From Staphylococcus xylosus NJ (GTDB lineage: Bacteria; Bacillota; Bacilli; Staphylococcales; Staphylococcaceae), in assembly GCF_000338275.1 (NCBI RefSeq), contig NZ_ANMR01000035.1:1-64000 (forward strand): a stretch of DNA of 64,000 nt, read 5' to 3'. The position numbers and the translations under genes were made by a program. Positions 29,001 to 37,760 of the stretch are shown piece by piece. The notes under the pieces are model-generated. The model was given only the letters and a program-made list of their open reading frames with translations, searched no databases and had not been told where the DNA came from. Each line of letters opens with the position of its first letter. Within the stretch, counting starts at the first letter, position 1.

Positions 29001-31595
29001 TCCATCTGATGTAATTTCAGACAACTTGTTGTCTACGGCTTGCTTTGCTTGTTCTAATGCCTCAATCGCTTGTTGCGCTTCAGTTAATTGTTGTGTATCT
29101 AAGACTCCGTTGCTATCTTGGTCGTTCACTTCTGGTGACGTTACTGAACCTATTTGATCTAAACGACTTTGGAGTTCATCCTTGCCTGCTGTACCATTCG
29201 GTACGTTATTCAATTTCTCTGTTGCGTTTGTCTTAGCTGTTTCTAGCACCTCAATTAATTTATCTAATTCTGCTTTTTCTTTCGGATTGACTAAGCCATC
29301 TGATGTGACTTCAGATAACTTGTTGTCTACGGCTTGCTTTGCTTGTTCTAATGCCTCAATCGCTTGTTGCGCTTCCGATAATTGCTCTGTATCTAAGACT
29401 CCGTTACCATCTTGATCATTTACTTCTGGGGATGTCACTGAACCGATTTGATCTAAACGACTTTGTAACGCGTCCTTGCCTGCTGTACCATTCGGTACGT
29501 TATTCAATTTCTCTGTTGCGTTTGTCTTAGCCGTTTCTAACGCTTCAACTAATTTATCTAATCCTTCTTTTTCAGTTGGGTTGATTAAGCCATCTGATGT
29601 AATCTCAGACAACTTGTTATCCGCAGCTACTTTAGCTTGTTCGGCTGCTTCAATCGCTTGTTGCGCTTCAGTTAATTGTTCCGTATCTAAGACGCCGTTG
29701 CTATCTTGGTCGTTCACTTCTGGTGACGTCACTGAACCTATTTGATTAAATCTTCTTTGAAGTTCATCTTTACCGTCCGTTCCATCTAATATGCTATTTA
29801 ATTTATTAAGAGCACTTTGTTTTGCTTGTTCTAAATCATTACTCGCTTCATCAACCTTTTTCTTCTCAGAAGGATTTACTACTCCATCTTGTAATATTTT
29901 GGATAATTGTTGCTCAGCAAAATGTTTTGCTTGTTCAGCAATCTGAATAGCTTCCATAGCTTTTTGTTTTTTAGCTTTATTTAAAGCATTATTAATACTT
30001 GTTGCTACTTCATCAATATCAACTGCTTGGTTTGTTATATTTACACCTCTAAGTACAAAAGGGTCTAAAGTGTCACTTAATATATATCCAAAAAGTTTAT
30101 CTTTCTTAACATCTATATAATAATTTGCATCAAATGATATTATAAACTCAACTCTTCCTCCAGAGCCTCCACCTGTATTTGGGTTTCCATTACTACCACT
30201 ATTAGGCCTTGTATATGAATAATATCCAAGTTTATCTTTTTTTAATATCATTCTTTGTCTGCCATTATAAACAGCTACAACTTTTTTTATTTTTTTACTG
30301 AGTGATTCATTAGGTCTTATGGCATAATTCTCAAATCTATATGTACCTCTACCTTTTTCTTTCTCTAACACCATGGTTGCTATTAAAATTTCACCATCAT
30401 CATAAAAAATGTCATCTTTAACTATACCAAACTTATTTTTAGTTACATCACTCTGCCCACCGAATGTATAGACTGCACCATAATCATTATTATCCCTATT
30501 AAGCGTTAAATCTTTCATTTTATATAGCAATTCATTCATTAAACTTGCCTGGTGTGCTGTCACTCTTATATTTCTTGCTAATGAATAATCACCATCAAAA
30601 ACTCTATCATAAGCACTACGATTGTTTTTAAGTGCACTTTGTCTAATGATATTTCTTAAAAATAATTTTCGCTCCTCTTCTGTAAGTTCACTTCTATTTC
30701 TTTCTACTTCTCTAAATGCTTTTGTTAGGTTATCACCTTGTACTATAAGGTCATACATTATTCTATTACCAAAAAATCTGCTTAATATACTACTTGTATA
30801 ACCAAACCTATTCAACGACCTTCTCATTCGAACTTTAGGTTTGCTTGATTCATCTTCTTTTATTTCATTAATAATATCAATTAAATCCGTACTTTCATTA
30901 TCACTCTCTTTTTTAGAACTAATTGTATTATCTTTTAATGCATCTCCTTTTATTTTTTCCTTATCATTATTACTTTCTGGTTCAGTATATTTTTGTTCAC
31001 TTTCATTAATTGTTTCATTTTTAATAGTAGGATGTATCTTACTTTTCAAGGAGGAGTTACTAGCATTATTTTGTGTAGGAGAATCTTTCTTACTTTCATC
31101 ATAAATAGTAATTTCTTTTTCCTGTATGCTTGTTTGATCATTGTGAGGAATATTTTCATTTATTTCCTCTTTAGATGTATTATCTTTGGACAGTGTATCT
31201 GTTGCTTCTCTTTTATTACCATCGTTATTATAACTTCTATTATTTTTCGATTCCGATACATCATTCGTTAACTCTTCACTTTTTGGTTTAACTAATTTTT
31301 TATTCTCCTCTTCGTCCTTTGACAATAATTCTTCTTTATTTACGTTATCTACTTTATTATTAAAATTTGAAGGTTTTTCTACACTAGTCTGATTTAATTC
31401 TAAATTGTGTTTATTTGTTACCTCACCTTCATGAGTTGTCGAATTCATTTCCTTTTCTATCACATCTGCTTTGGCATCACTGGTTTGGTTCATAAATAAT
31501 ATGGATCCTACTAAAACCGACGCAGTTCCCACAGTGAATTTTCGAATAGAATACTTATTATTTCTTTTAGCAATATATTCTTTGAGTAATCTCAT
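26073..31595 (-). CDS. Giant YSIRK/LPXTG cell-wall-anchored repeat protein
   Basis: A surface protein of 1840 residues. The signal peptide contains [20 protein letters not shown] (about 13-32), so it is the septum-directed type. Residues about 45-255 are hydrophilic linker. About 256-540 is a globular head that I do not recognise, containing a Gly/Asn-rich turn (NPNTGGGSGG). About 541-638 is a divergent first repeat, and 639-1716 holds eleven 98-residue helical repeats. The C-terminus has LPNTG at 1802-1806, a hydrophobic stretch and an RRKQEKK tail for sortase A anchoring. Each repeat ends in NDQDSNGVLD, an EF-hand-like calcium loop. I start at the ATG at 31595 (AAAGGAG, 12 nt away) rather than a TTG 15 codons earlier, because it gives a normal YSIRK peptide. 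A role as adhesin is inferred. Confidence 0.85.
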   Translation of the reverse strand: MRLLKEYIAKRNNKYSIRKFTVGTASVLVGSILFMNQTSDAKADVIEKEMNSTTHEGEVTNKHNLELNQTSVEKPSNFNNKVDNVNKEELLSKDEEENKKLVKPKSEELTNDVSESKNNRSYNNDGNKREATDTLSKDNTSKEEINENIPHNDQTSIQEKEITIYDESKKDSPTQNNASNSSLKSKIHPTIKNETINESEQKYTEPESNNDKEKIKGDALKDNTISSKKESDNESTDLIDIINEIKEDESSKPKVRMRRSLNRFGYTSSILSRFFGNRIMYDLIVQGDNLTKAFREVERNRSELTEEERKLFLRNIIRQSALKNNRSAYDRVFDGDYSLARNIRVTAHQASLMNELLYKMKDLTLNRDNNDYGAVYTFGGQSDVTKNKFGIVKDDIFYDDGEILIATMVLEKEKGRGTYRFENYAIRPNESLSKKIKKVVAVYNGRQRMILKKDKLGYYSYTRPNSGSNGNPNTGGGSGGRVEFIISFDANYYIDVKKDKLFGYILSDTLDPFVLRGVNITNQAVDIDEVATSINNALNKAKKQKAMEAIQIAEQAKHFAEQQLSKILQDGVVNPSEKKKVDEASNDLEQAKQSALNKLNSILDGTDGKDELQRRFNQIGSVTSPEVNDQDSNGVLDTEQLTEAQQAIEAAEQAKVAADNKLSEITSDGLINPTEKEGLDKLVEALETAKTNATEKLNNVPNGTAGKDALQSRLDQIGSVTSPEVNDQDGNGVLDTEQLSEAQQAIEALEQAKQAVDNKLSEVTSDGLVNPKEKAELDKLIEVLETAKTNATEKLNNVPNGTAGKDELQSRLDQIGSVTSPEVNDQDSNGVLDTQQLTEAQQAIEALEQAKQAVDNKLSEITSDGLINPKEKEELDKLVEGLEAAKVTATEKLNNVPDGTAGKDALQSRLDQIGSVTSPEVNDQDSNGVLDTEQLSEAQQAIEALEQAKQAVDNKLSEITSDGLVNPEEKAELDKLVEALETAKTNATEKLNSVPNGTEGKDALQSRLDQIGSVTSPEVNDQDGNGVLDTEQLSEAQQAIEAAEQAKQAVDNKLSEITADGLVNPTEKAELDKLVEALETAKTNATEKLNNVPKGTEGKDALQNRLDQIGSVTSPEVNDQDSNGVLDTEQLTEAQQAIEAAEQAKQAVDNKLSEITSDGLITPTEKTELDKLVEGLEAAKVTAAEKLNNVPNGTAGKGALQSRLDQIGSVTSPEVNDQDGNGVLDTEQLTEAQQAIEALEQAKQAADNKLSEITSDGLINPTEKAELDKLVEALETAKTNATEKLNNVPNGTAGKDALQSRLDQIGSVTSPEVNDQDSNGVLDKEQLSEAQQAIEAAEQAKQAADNKLSEVTSDGLINPTEKAELDKLIEALETAKTNATEKLNNVPNGTEGKDALQSRLDQIGTVTSPEVNDQDSNGVLDTEQLTEAQQAIEAVEQAKQAVDNKLSEITSDGLINPKEKAELDKLVEGLEAAKVTAAEKLNNVPNGTAGKDALQSRLDQIGTVTSPEVNDQDGNGVLDTEQLTEAQQAIETAEQAKQAVDNKLSEITADGLVNPTEKVELDKLVEALETAKTNATEKLNNVPNGTTGKDALQNRLDQIGSVTSPEVNDQDSNGVLDTEQLSEAQQAIEAAEQAKVAANNKLSEITSDGLINPTEKAELDKLIEALEIAKTNATEKLNNVPNGTIGKEALQSRLDQIGSVMSPKVNDQDSNGTLDVESPNIKGQNHAKVNKHLDNTIKNSKTHNPMHKNVKEQYLNDRDSKLLEERPPQNQQQLNGVSNHLQIMKNETNENSKQSMKSLTHLPNTGGKNKDSWIFGTLLGAIGSMMLLRRKQEKKIEKNN
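26448..29681 (-). repeat. Eleven tandem 294-bp (98-aa) coding repeats
   Basis: Each unit runs EQLTEAQQAIEAAEQAK ... NPTEKAELDKLVEALE ... NVPNGTAGKDALQSRLDQIG ... SPEVNDQDSNGVLDT. Predicted structure is a helical bundle followed by a calcium-type loop. Units differ by a few alternative words (EALEQ/EAAEQ, TNATEK/VTAAEK, DSNG/DGNG) shuffled among copies, a sign of recombination between repeats. A degenerate unit flanks each end. Confidence 0.92.
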
Positions 31596-31733
31596 AGATG
31601 TCTTATTCTCCTTTGTTGATAATATCCACGCTATTAACAATAATATTTATTTTTAAAAAGGAGCACTATACTTGTTAAGAATTCAGTAAAAATTTGAAAC
31701 TTTAAAGTAAAAATATGGAATTAAACAAAAAAA

Positions 31734-31758
31734 CACACCCCAATTAAATTGGAATGTG
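31734..31758 (-). terminator. Terminator of the choloylglycine-hydrolase-type gene
   Basis: CACACCCCAATT pairs with AATTGGAATGTG (10 of 12), with a T-run on the minus strand. Confidence 0.8.
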
Positions 31759-31796
31759 CTTTCCATGCGAATATATCAGCTTTATTCTAAATTATA

Positions 31797-32783
31797 TTAG
31801 TCGATTAATTTATTTGTTACTAAACCCGAAACTGGTTCGAATATCGTTGATTCTTCTTTATTTAATAACTTTTCTGTGAGTTGTAATTCTGTAATCTGAT
31901 TTGACTCGTACCATTTAATGTACATTGTGCGTGTAGTTAAATTTAGGACTGTTTGATACAAAGTATAATGTAGCGCCGCTTCTTCGTCTCTAACTGCACC
32001 TTTGGGTATACTAACAATTTCTAAAAGTTTAAATGCATTGAGTACATCTTCTTCTGCATTACTCGTTTCTTCTAAATTATTTTTTAAGTAAGCCATTCGA
32101 ACAAAACGTTCCGCCGAAGTGTACCCACCAGGTAATCCGTACGTTCCACCTTCATTTCCTAGCGTTGGGAAAATAGTATTCATTAGTTGGCTTGCTTGAG
32201 GGCGTTGTGGCGTAATATTTATATAATTCCTCAAATTTTCATAGTGCCAATTCAAATCTGGATTGTTAGTTAAGACTCCTACTGGATTTTCATTTACGAT
32301 CATAGTGCCATCTTTAAAAGTTAGCTCAATCGTTCTACCTGAATCATCAGTAATATGATAATGTAATGGAGGCACTTCAGCTATATCATTGAGTGTGTGT
32401 GCGACAACATTTACGGATTTAGCATTTTCTATTAAATCTTCAATATTTCGATTGTAACCCAACACCCACGTGATCACTTCACTTTGAGCAATATTCATAT
32501 ACCCCTCTCGTACATCTGTGGCATATGTTGCATATCCTCTAAAATACTGTATTGAAGCACCGAGACCATGTTCATTGACGCCGTCTGCAAATAAGAATCC
32601 TTCCATATCACTACCCGATCCAACAAAACCATACTTTGTTTTACCTTTATATGCTACGCGTGATTCCCAATAAAAATGACGTGGTTGTACTGCAGGGTTT
32701 CCTTTTAATTGATAAACAAAATCCATAGTGCGTCCTAATATCACCTGGTTACTTTTCGATAAATATGAAAAACCAGTGCACAT
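31797..32783 (-). CDS. Choloylglycine hydrolase / penicillin V acylase family Ntn-hydrolase
   Basis: A linear C-N amide hydrolase of 328 residues. Mature enzymes use the Cys exposed after Met removal, and the start reads MCTGFSY, so Cys2 is the nucleophile. ILGRTMDFVYQ supplies the conserved Arg and Asp near residues 18-21. GVNEHGLGASIQYF (about 69-82) and VGVLTNNPDLNWHYENL (about 167-183) carry the conserved Asn residues. The length is normal for the bile salt hydrolase/penicillin V acylase group. The sequence does not decide between bile salt, penicillin V or N-acyl-homoserine-lactone-like substrates. Single gene with its own terminator. Confidence 0.88.
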   Translation of the reverse strand: MCTGFSYLSKSNQVILGRTMDFVYQLKGNPAVQPRHFYWESRVAYKGKTKYGFVGSGSDMEGFLFADGVNEHGLGASIQYFRGYATYATDVREGYMNIAQSEVITWVLGYNRNIEDLIENAKSVNVVAHTLNDIAEVPPLHYHITDDSGRTIELTFKDGTMIVNENPVGVLTNNPDLNWHYENLRNYINITPQRPQASQLMNTIFPTLGNEGGTYGLPGGYTSAERFVRMAYLKNNLEETSNAEEDVLNAFKLLEIVSIPKGAVRDEEAALHYTLYQTVLNLTTRTMYIKWYESNQITELQLTEKLLNKEESTIFEPVSGLVTNKLID

Positions 32784-32972
32784 GATTAATCCGCTCCTTT
32801 CAACCTTCTCTATGTCAGAAATTAATTACTTTGTATCTTTCATCAATATTCATTTTAGTTAATTATGCTTTATATTAATAGTAATTCGCTTGTGATATGC
32901 ATGCACTTATGAAAAGCTAATACTTAAAACAAACTTTCACTGTGTAACGACTTTCACTAACAATGACAATAA

Positions 32973-33028
32973 TAGGGACGGGAAAGAAATCACCTTTTTT
33001 CAAAAATGATTGTGTTGTCCCATCCCTA
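32973..33028. repeat. Second copy of the GGGAC...GTCCC intergenic hairpin
   Basis: TAGGGACGGGA (32973-32983) pairs with TCCCATCCCTA (33018-33028) with one mismatch. The wording GGGAAAGAAATCA...TTGTCCCATCCC parallels the element at 9856-9903. It lies in the 400-bp spacer 32784-33180, where no gene was found, and may end nrdDG transcription. Confidence 0.55.
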
Positions 33029-33180
33029 TAAGTCTGAATATAAGTGAAAAGTCCGGTATATTTTCGCTCTAAATATACTTTAATGAACTAATAGACACGC
33101 TTTGATAATAATGAACCGCTTTGTTAAGTTGGTAGTCTTGGTTATGAGATTATTTATCTCAACCTTCTTTCTACTTTAAA

Positions 33181-33717
33181 TTACGTTAATTGTATTTCTC
33201 GTACTCGTGTTTGGGATAAAGATGCTTTTACGTCAATTACTCGTTGATTCAAAGAACCTTTATATGGTAGGTTAGGTTGATATAAATGGTTAATAAAAGG
33301 ACCATCTACGAGCACATCTATATGATTAAGTAACTCATTTCTTTCACCTTTATCTTCCATTAAATATTCAAATAAAAAGCCTGTCCAAACCCATAATGTT
33401 TTTGAATACCCAAATTTTTCCCTAAATGCTTGGGCGCACTTTAATGTAATGTCTAAATTACAAAATGGTTCTCCACCTAAGATACTTAACCCAGAAATAT
33501 AATCAGGTTCACAGTTTTCTAATATTTCTTCCAAAATTAAATCGTTAAATCTTTCACCATATCTAAAGTTTTGCGCCACTTTGTTATAGCAATTTTCACA
33601 GGCAAATGGACATCCTGAGACATATAAACTACATCTGACACCTTCTCCATCAACAAAACTTTGTGACTCAATTTTGGCAATGTAACCTTGTCCCCTTTTA
33701 ATGTCTAATATTGTCAT
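33181..33717 (-). CDS. nrdG: Anaerobic ribonucleoside-triphosphate reductase activating protein
   Basis: A radical-SAM enzyme that installs the glycyl radical on NrdD. The iron-sulfur motif is CPFACENC (CxxxCxxC) in LYVSGCPFACENCYN at about residues 28-42, followed by LSILGGEPFCN, the GGE motif that binds SAM. I start at the ATG at 33717, which overlaps the nrdD stop (ATGA), giving 178 residues, the usual size. A longer frame reading back into nrdD would add 12 residues without a ribosome site. It is co-transcribed and translationally coupled with nrdD. Confidence 0.95.
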   Translation of the reverse strand: MTILDIKRGQGYIAKIESQSFVDGEGVRCSLYVSGCPFACENCYNKVAQNFRYGERFNDLILEEILENCEPDYISGLSILGGEPFCNLDITLKCAQAFREKFGYSKTLWVWTGFLFEYLMEDKGERNELLNHIDVLVDGPFINHLYQPNLPYKGSLNQRVIDVKASLSQTRVREIQLT

Positions 33718-35564
33718 AGTGTTTGGTCTTTCAGATGTTTCACTCGAGCACACATTTCTTTATGCCTTCCTTCAATCGTAGGACGTTGGACTGGATTACC
33801 AAGATACCCACATGTACGTTTTACTACATCAACTGTAGTAGGATCATCATTACCACACTCAGGACATTGATAGCCTGTTGTTGTAGTTTTAAAATCACCT
33901 TTAAAGTCACATTCCCTACAATGATCAATCGGAATGTTCGTGCCTAAATAACTTACCTTATCATATGAATAATCCCATACCGCTTCTAAGGCTTTTAAAT
34001 TATGATTTAATTTCGGATATTCACAGTAATGGATGTAACCACCACTTGCATAAAAAGGATAATCCTTTTCAAAATCAATTTTCTCAAATGGTGTAATATC
34101 TTTTCTCACATCATAGTGGAATGAATTTTGATAATATCCTTTGTCAGTGACGTTCGGTATTTCACCATATTTTTCCATATCAAGTCTACAAAAACGATCG
34201 GTTAGAGATTCACTTGGTGTGCTATAAACGCTGAACCAAACATCATATTGTTCAGTCCATTTCAGTTGGTAAACTTTCATTGCTTTTAATATATCTAATG
34301 TAAATTTTTTAGCTATAGACTGTGTTTCCCAATTAGGACCATAAAACACTGTAGCCGCTTCATACAAACCAATATATCCCATAGATAAAGTAGCTCGTTT
34401 TCCTTTTAACAATGTCATAATATCTTCTTTATCTGTTAAACGATGTTTAAATGCACCATTTTTATATAAAATAGGCGCATTATCAGGTGTTACTTCGGAA
34501 ATGCGTTGCATTCGATAGACGAGAGCATCATGCATTAGTGCCATTCGTTCATGGAATATCTTCCAAAACATTTCAATGTCACCATTAGATTCAATTGCTA
34601 TTCTAGGCACATTTAATGTCACAACACCTAAATTACATCTTCCATTATTCTCAAATTCTCCAATTTCGTTCTTCCAAGCTGGCAAAAACGAACGACAACC
34701 CATCGGAGCTTTAAAATCACCTAATATTTCTACCGTTTTATCATAATTCAAAATATCAGGATACATTCTTTTAGTAGAGCACTCTAATGCTAATTGTTTT
34801 ATATCATAATTCGGATCTTTCGAACTAAAATTCACGCCTTTTTTAATTGAAAACACAAGTTTTGGGAAGATGGCAGTAATACGATCTTTACCCAAACCTT
34901 TGATTCTAGTGTTAAGAATTGCTTGTTGGATTTTACGGCTATATGTATCTGTTCCTAATCCAAATCCTAATGTTACAAAAGGTGTTTGACCATTTGATGT
35001 ATACAATGTGTTAATTTCATATTCTAAACTTTCTATAGCATCTTCGATATCTTGTGAAACTCGATAATCAACATAAGTTTCTATGTCTTGTGGTGTCACA
35101 AATTTTTCAGCCAATTCTCGATGCTTAGCTTCATTATATTGAACGTAATGGCTCAGTAATTCATCAACTCGGTCAATTGTACACCCTCCATATTGGCTAC
35201 TAGAAACATTGGCAATGATTTGTACAAGTTGGGCAGAAGCTGTTTGAATTGATTTAGGTGAAGTCACAGTTGCGTTACCAATTTGAAAACCATTCTTGAG
35301 CATACTTTCTGCATCTATTAAGCAACAATTCGTAAGCGGTTGAAATGGATGATAATCTAAATCATGAAAATGTATCTCCCCTTCTTTATGAGCTGTTGCG
35401 ATATGTTCTGGTAATAAATGATTTAACGCATATGATTTAGATACTACACCGGCTGTTAAATCTCTCATCGTCGAAAATGTAGCGCTATCCTTATTGGCAT
35501 TTTCATTTATCACTGTAGGATCTTTAGTTATTAAATTCTTTAAATCTTGTTCAAGTTTATTCAT
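33714..35564 (-). CDS. nrdD: Anaerobic ribonucleoside-triphosphate reductase
   Basis: The class III reductase, making dNTPs without oxygen, 616 residues. The zinc site shows as CRECDFKG and CPECGND near residues 555-580. The glycyl-radical motif is RTCGYLG at about 589-595. Catalytic-barrel landmarks include FHDLDYHPFQPLTNCCLID near 63-81, GCRSFLPAW, and NLGVVTLNVPRIA. Activation depends on NrdG encoded next to it. AGAGGGG precedes the ATG. The upstream region carries a perfect NrdR-box palindrome and a weaker one, matching known NrdR control of nrd genes. Confidence 0.96.
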   Translation of the reverse strand: MNKLEQDLKNLITKDPTVINENANKDSATFSTMRDLTAGVVSKSYALNHLLPEHIATAHKEGEIHFHDLDYHPFQPLTNCCLIDAESMLKNGFQIGNATVTSPKSIQTASAQLVQIIANVSSSQYGGCTIDRVDELLSHYVQYNEAKHRELAEKFVTPQDIETYVDYRVSQDIEDAIESLEYEINTLYTSNGQTPFVTLGFGLGTDTYSRKIQQAILNTRIKGLGKDRITAIFPKLVFSIKKGVNFSSKDPNYDIKQLALECSTKRMYPDILNYDKTVEILGDFKAPMGCRSFLPAWKNEIGEFENNGRCNLGVVTLNVPRIAIESNGDIEMFWKIFHERMALMHDALVYRMQRISEVTPDNAPILYKNGAFKHRLTDKEDIMTLLKGKRATLSMGYIGLYEAATVFYGPNWETQSIAKKFTLDILKAMKVYQLKWTEQYDVWFSVYSTPSESLTDRFCRLDMEKYGEIPNVTDKGYYQNSFHYDVRKDITPFEKIDFEKDYPFYASGGYIHYCEYPKLNHNLKALEAVWDYSYDKVSYLGTNIPIDHCRECDFKGDFKTTTTGYQCPECGNDDPTTVDVVKRTCGYLGNPVQRPTIEGRHKEMCARVKHLKDQTL

Positions 35565-35575
35565 TTTACCCCTCT

Positions 35576-35623
35576 TTTCTATATGTTGTGTTTTGTTTAA
35601 ATTTATAACACAATATATAGTGT
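35576..35623 (-). promoter_or_regulatory. Tandem NrdR-box-like sites upstream of nrdD
   Basis: ACACAATATATAGTGT at 35608-35623 fits the NrdR box (ACACWATATATWGTGT type). A weaker copy at 35576-35591 is centred 32 bp away, three helical turns, the spacing usual for paired NrdR boxes. The weaker one borders the ribosome site. Confidence 0.75.
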
Positions 35624-35792
35624 TTCAATGGGTGTATAAGCAGTTCACAAATTTGTAAAATCTTTTCAAAGTATTTGTGAACTTTAATTGCGTTTTCAAA
35701 ACATCTATATTAATAATCTAAAAATATAAAAACACTGACTACACAATAGTTAATCATCCTATTATCTAATCAGTGTTTAAATTATTTTATAT

Positions 35793-36794
35793 TCAACTCA
35801 AACTCTTTACAATTTCTCTATAAATTTTCTTAGCTTCCTCCTCATTTTCAGTACCATAGACATGCATTCTTCCATCTTTGAACAGTGTGATTTCATGAGT
35901 CTCATATGCCAATAGTTTCACAAAGTCATTAGTTTTTTTCACAGTAACTGGTAAATAATCAATATGGTTAAAAATGTCGGCGTTAAAGCGTAACAAGAAC
36001 ATATCTCCGCATTGCTTCTCTATCTTGGTGTCGTATTTATCATTTAATAATTCATACTCGTGCTTCACACAAACATTACAATCACTTTGTGTTAAAGCAC
36101 TAATATCCATTGACTTATATTGCATATTAAAACAATCTATAGTTATAAGTTTTTTTGAAAATGCTTCTCCAGAGACCCATCTCATTAGCTCGGAAATTTG
36201 CATACTAGCTACTTGATAAATCACTGGTGGCAACACACCATTTATTGCACAACTTTCACCAGTACTTGGCATTGTTTCAAGTAGACATTTCAAACATGGT
36301 CCTTGATTATCGATACCATAAACAGTACCTTTACTTCCAACTGCAGCACCATAAATCCAAGGTATACTTTGCTTATTACAAGATTCATTGATTAAATACC
36401 TTATTTTAAAATGGTCCATACCATCTATAACAATATCCGGATGATATGTCGTTAATAGATTTTCTATATTTAAATTTGTTATTTCACTATCTATTGTTGT
36501 TACTTGTACATTGCTATTGATTTGATTCAACTTATGCTTTAATGCTTCAACTTTAGGTAACATTTGTTCCGCATCCAACTCATCATATAACGCCTGTCTA
36601 TGTAAATTGGATAATTCAACAATATCCATATCGATTACAGTAAGTGATCCTACCCCCATCCTTACTAACATTTCTGCACTGTGACTACCAAGTGCACCTG
36701 CGCCCATAATCATGACATGAGTTTTTTGAAGTTGGCTTTGGCCTTGCTCACCAAACTGATGATATCTTACCTGTCGATTGTACCGTTCTATCAT
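35793..36794 (-). CDS. thiF: ThiF/MoeB-family adenylyltransferase
   Basis: Activates the C-terminus of ThiS as acyl-adenylate for sulfur loading in thiazole synthesis. It is an E1-like enzyme of 333 residues. The nucleotide motif is [16 protein letters not shown] at about 29-44, then [19 protein letters not shown] (the family DxDxVxxSNLxRQ) and [14 protein letters not shown]. Paired zinc cysteines are CLKCL near 175 and CNVC near 240. A C-terminal extension of about 90 residues follows. It is the last gene of the thiazole operon, overlapping thiG by 4 bp, and this position fixes the ThiF role over MoeB. Confidence 0.9.
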   Translation of the reverse strand: MIERYNRQVRYHQFGEQGQSQLQKTHVMIMGAGALGSHSAEMLVRMGVGSLTVIDMDIVELSNLHRQALYDELDAEQMLPKVEALKHKLNQINSNVQVTTIDSEITNLNIENLLTTYHPDIVIDGMDHFKIRYLINESCNKQSIPWIYGAAVGSKGTVYGIDNQGPCLKCLLETMPSTGESCAINGVLPPVIYQVASMQISELMRWVSGEAFSKKLITIDCFNMQYKSMDISALTQSDCNVCVKHEYELLNDKYDTKIEKQCGDMFLLRFNADIFNHIDYLPVTVKKTNDFVKLLAYETHEITLFKDGRMHVYGTENEEEAKKIYREIVKSLS

Positions 36795-37558
36795 AAGAAT
36801 CCAATACCTTTAGTTGGACTCGATGCTTGTGCCGTATACTTCACAGGTATTCTTCCTGCTTCATAACTCAATCTTCCCGCAGTAATTCCTTTATTCATTG
36901 CTTCTGCCATTTTCACAGGATCCGCTGCACTTGATATTGCCGTATTAAGTAAAATACCATCAGCACCTAATTCCATCGCATGACAAGCATCCTTAGGTGA
37001 ACCAATACCTGCGTCTACGATTACGGGCACATTGACGCGTTCAATAATATAGCATAGATTTAATGGGTTATTGATTCCTCTCCCCGTACCAATAGGAGAG
37101 GCAAGTGGCATAATTGCATGAACACCTAACTCTTCTAAGCGTTTCGCTAGCATAACATCGTTAGATATATATGGACAGACCGTATAACCTTTTTCCAATA
37201 ACACTTTACATGCTTCATATGTTTCTAATGGGTCTGGCAATAATGTTTCGTCATCACCAATGACCTCTACCTTAATCATGTCACAAACACCTGCGTGATT
37301 AGCAATTTCTGCTATACGGACTGCTTCTTTAGCTGTTTTAGCCCCTGCAGTATTTGGAAATGTGATGAAATTCGATAAATCAACTTTTGCTAATGGATTT
37401 GGTAAATCTTTGTCATATAAATTCATACGTCTCACTGCAAAAGTTAATACTTCTGTTTCTGCTGCTTCAATAGCCTGAGTTTGTATCTCTTCATTAGCAA
37501 ATTTTCCTGTACCTAATAATAATCTTGAATTTAATGTAAAGTTGCCTATTTTAAACAT
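36791..37558 (-). CDS. thiG: Thiazole synthase
   Basis: Forms the thiazole phosphate ring from 1-deoxyxylulose 5-phosphate, ThiS-thiocarboxylate and dehydroglycine. The TIM-barrel enzyme has 255 residues. Signatures are [16 protein letters not shown] at 9-24, [14 protein letters not shown] near 72-85, [15 protein letters not shown] near 155-169, [32 protein letters not shown] near 178-209, and the conserved [18 protein letters not shown] end. It lies 1 bp after thiS, in the order known from Bacillus subtilis (thiO-thiS-thiG-thiF). Confidence 0.96.
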   Translation of the reverse strand: MFKIGNFTLNSRLLLGTGKFANEEIQTQAIEAAETEVLTFAVRRMNLYDKDLPNPLAKVDLSNFITFPNTAGAKTAKEAVRIAEIANHAGVCDMIKVEVIGDDETLLPDPLETYEACKVLLEKGYTVCPYISNDVMLAKRLEELGVHAIMPLASPIGTGRGINNPLNLCYIIERVNVPVIVDAGIGSPKDACHAMELGADGILLNTAISSAADPVKMAEAMNKGITAGRLSYEAGRIPVKYTAQASSPTKGIGFL

Positions 37559-37559
37559 A

Positions 37560-37760
37560 TTAACCGCCTCCTACAAATTCTAATAATTCTAAGTTATCTT
37601 CATCATTGACTATTCGAGATGTAAATTGTTCTCGCTTAATTAGTGTCTCATTATGCTCTACAATAATACGTGTTTCATCCAGCCCTAATGATTGAATTAT
37701 TTCTTGTATATTAATTGGTTGTTCAAAGTTAAATACGTCGCCATTAATCTTACATTTCAT
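37560..37760 (-). CDS. thiS: Sulfur carrier protein ThiS
   Basis: A ubiquitin-like carrier of 66 residues that ends in the obligatory Gly-Gly ([10 protein letters not shown]). ThiF adenylates this end, and it becomes a thiocarboxylate. Residues run [12 protein letters not shown] ... [10 protein letters not shown] ... [16 protein letters not shown], the usual beta-grasp pattern. I start at the ATG at 37760, which has GAGGTG 7 nt upstream and gives the standard ThiS length; a longer frame would add 18 unrelated residues. It overlaps the end of thiO by 11 bp. Confidence 0.94.
   Translation of the reverse strand: MKCKINGDVFNFEQPINIQEIIQSLGLDETRIIVEHNETLIKREQFTSRIVNDEDNLELLEFVGGG

Noticed and set aside
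26448..29681. Regular repeats that could suggest a CRISPR array
   Set aside because: The period is 294 bp and the whole stretch is one open frame encoding protein repeats; there are no short repeats with unique spacers and no cas genes.
26830..29745. Many long plus-strand frames opposite the repeat adhesin
   Set aside because: They recur with the 294-bp period and mirror the coding repeats; no ribosome sites or plausible proteins.
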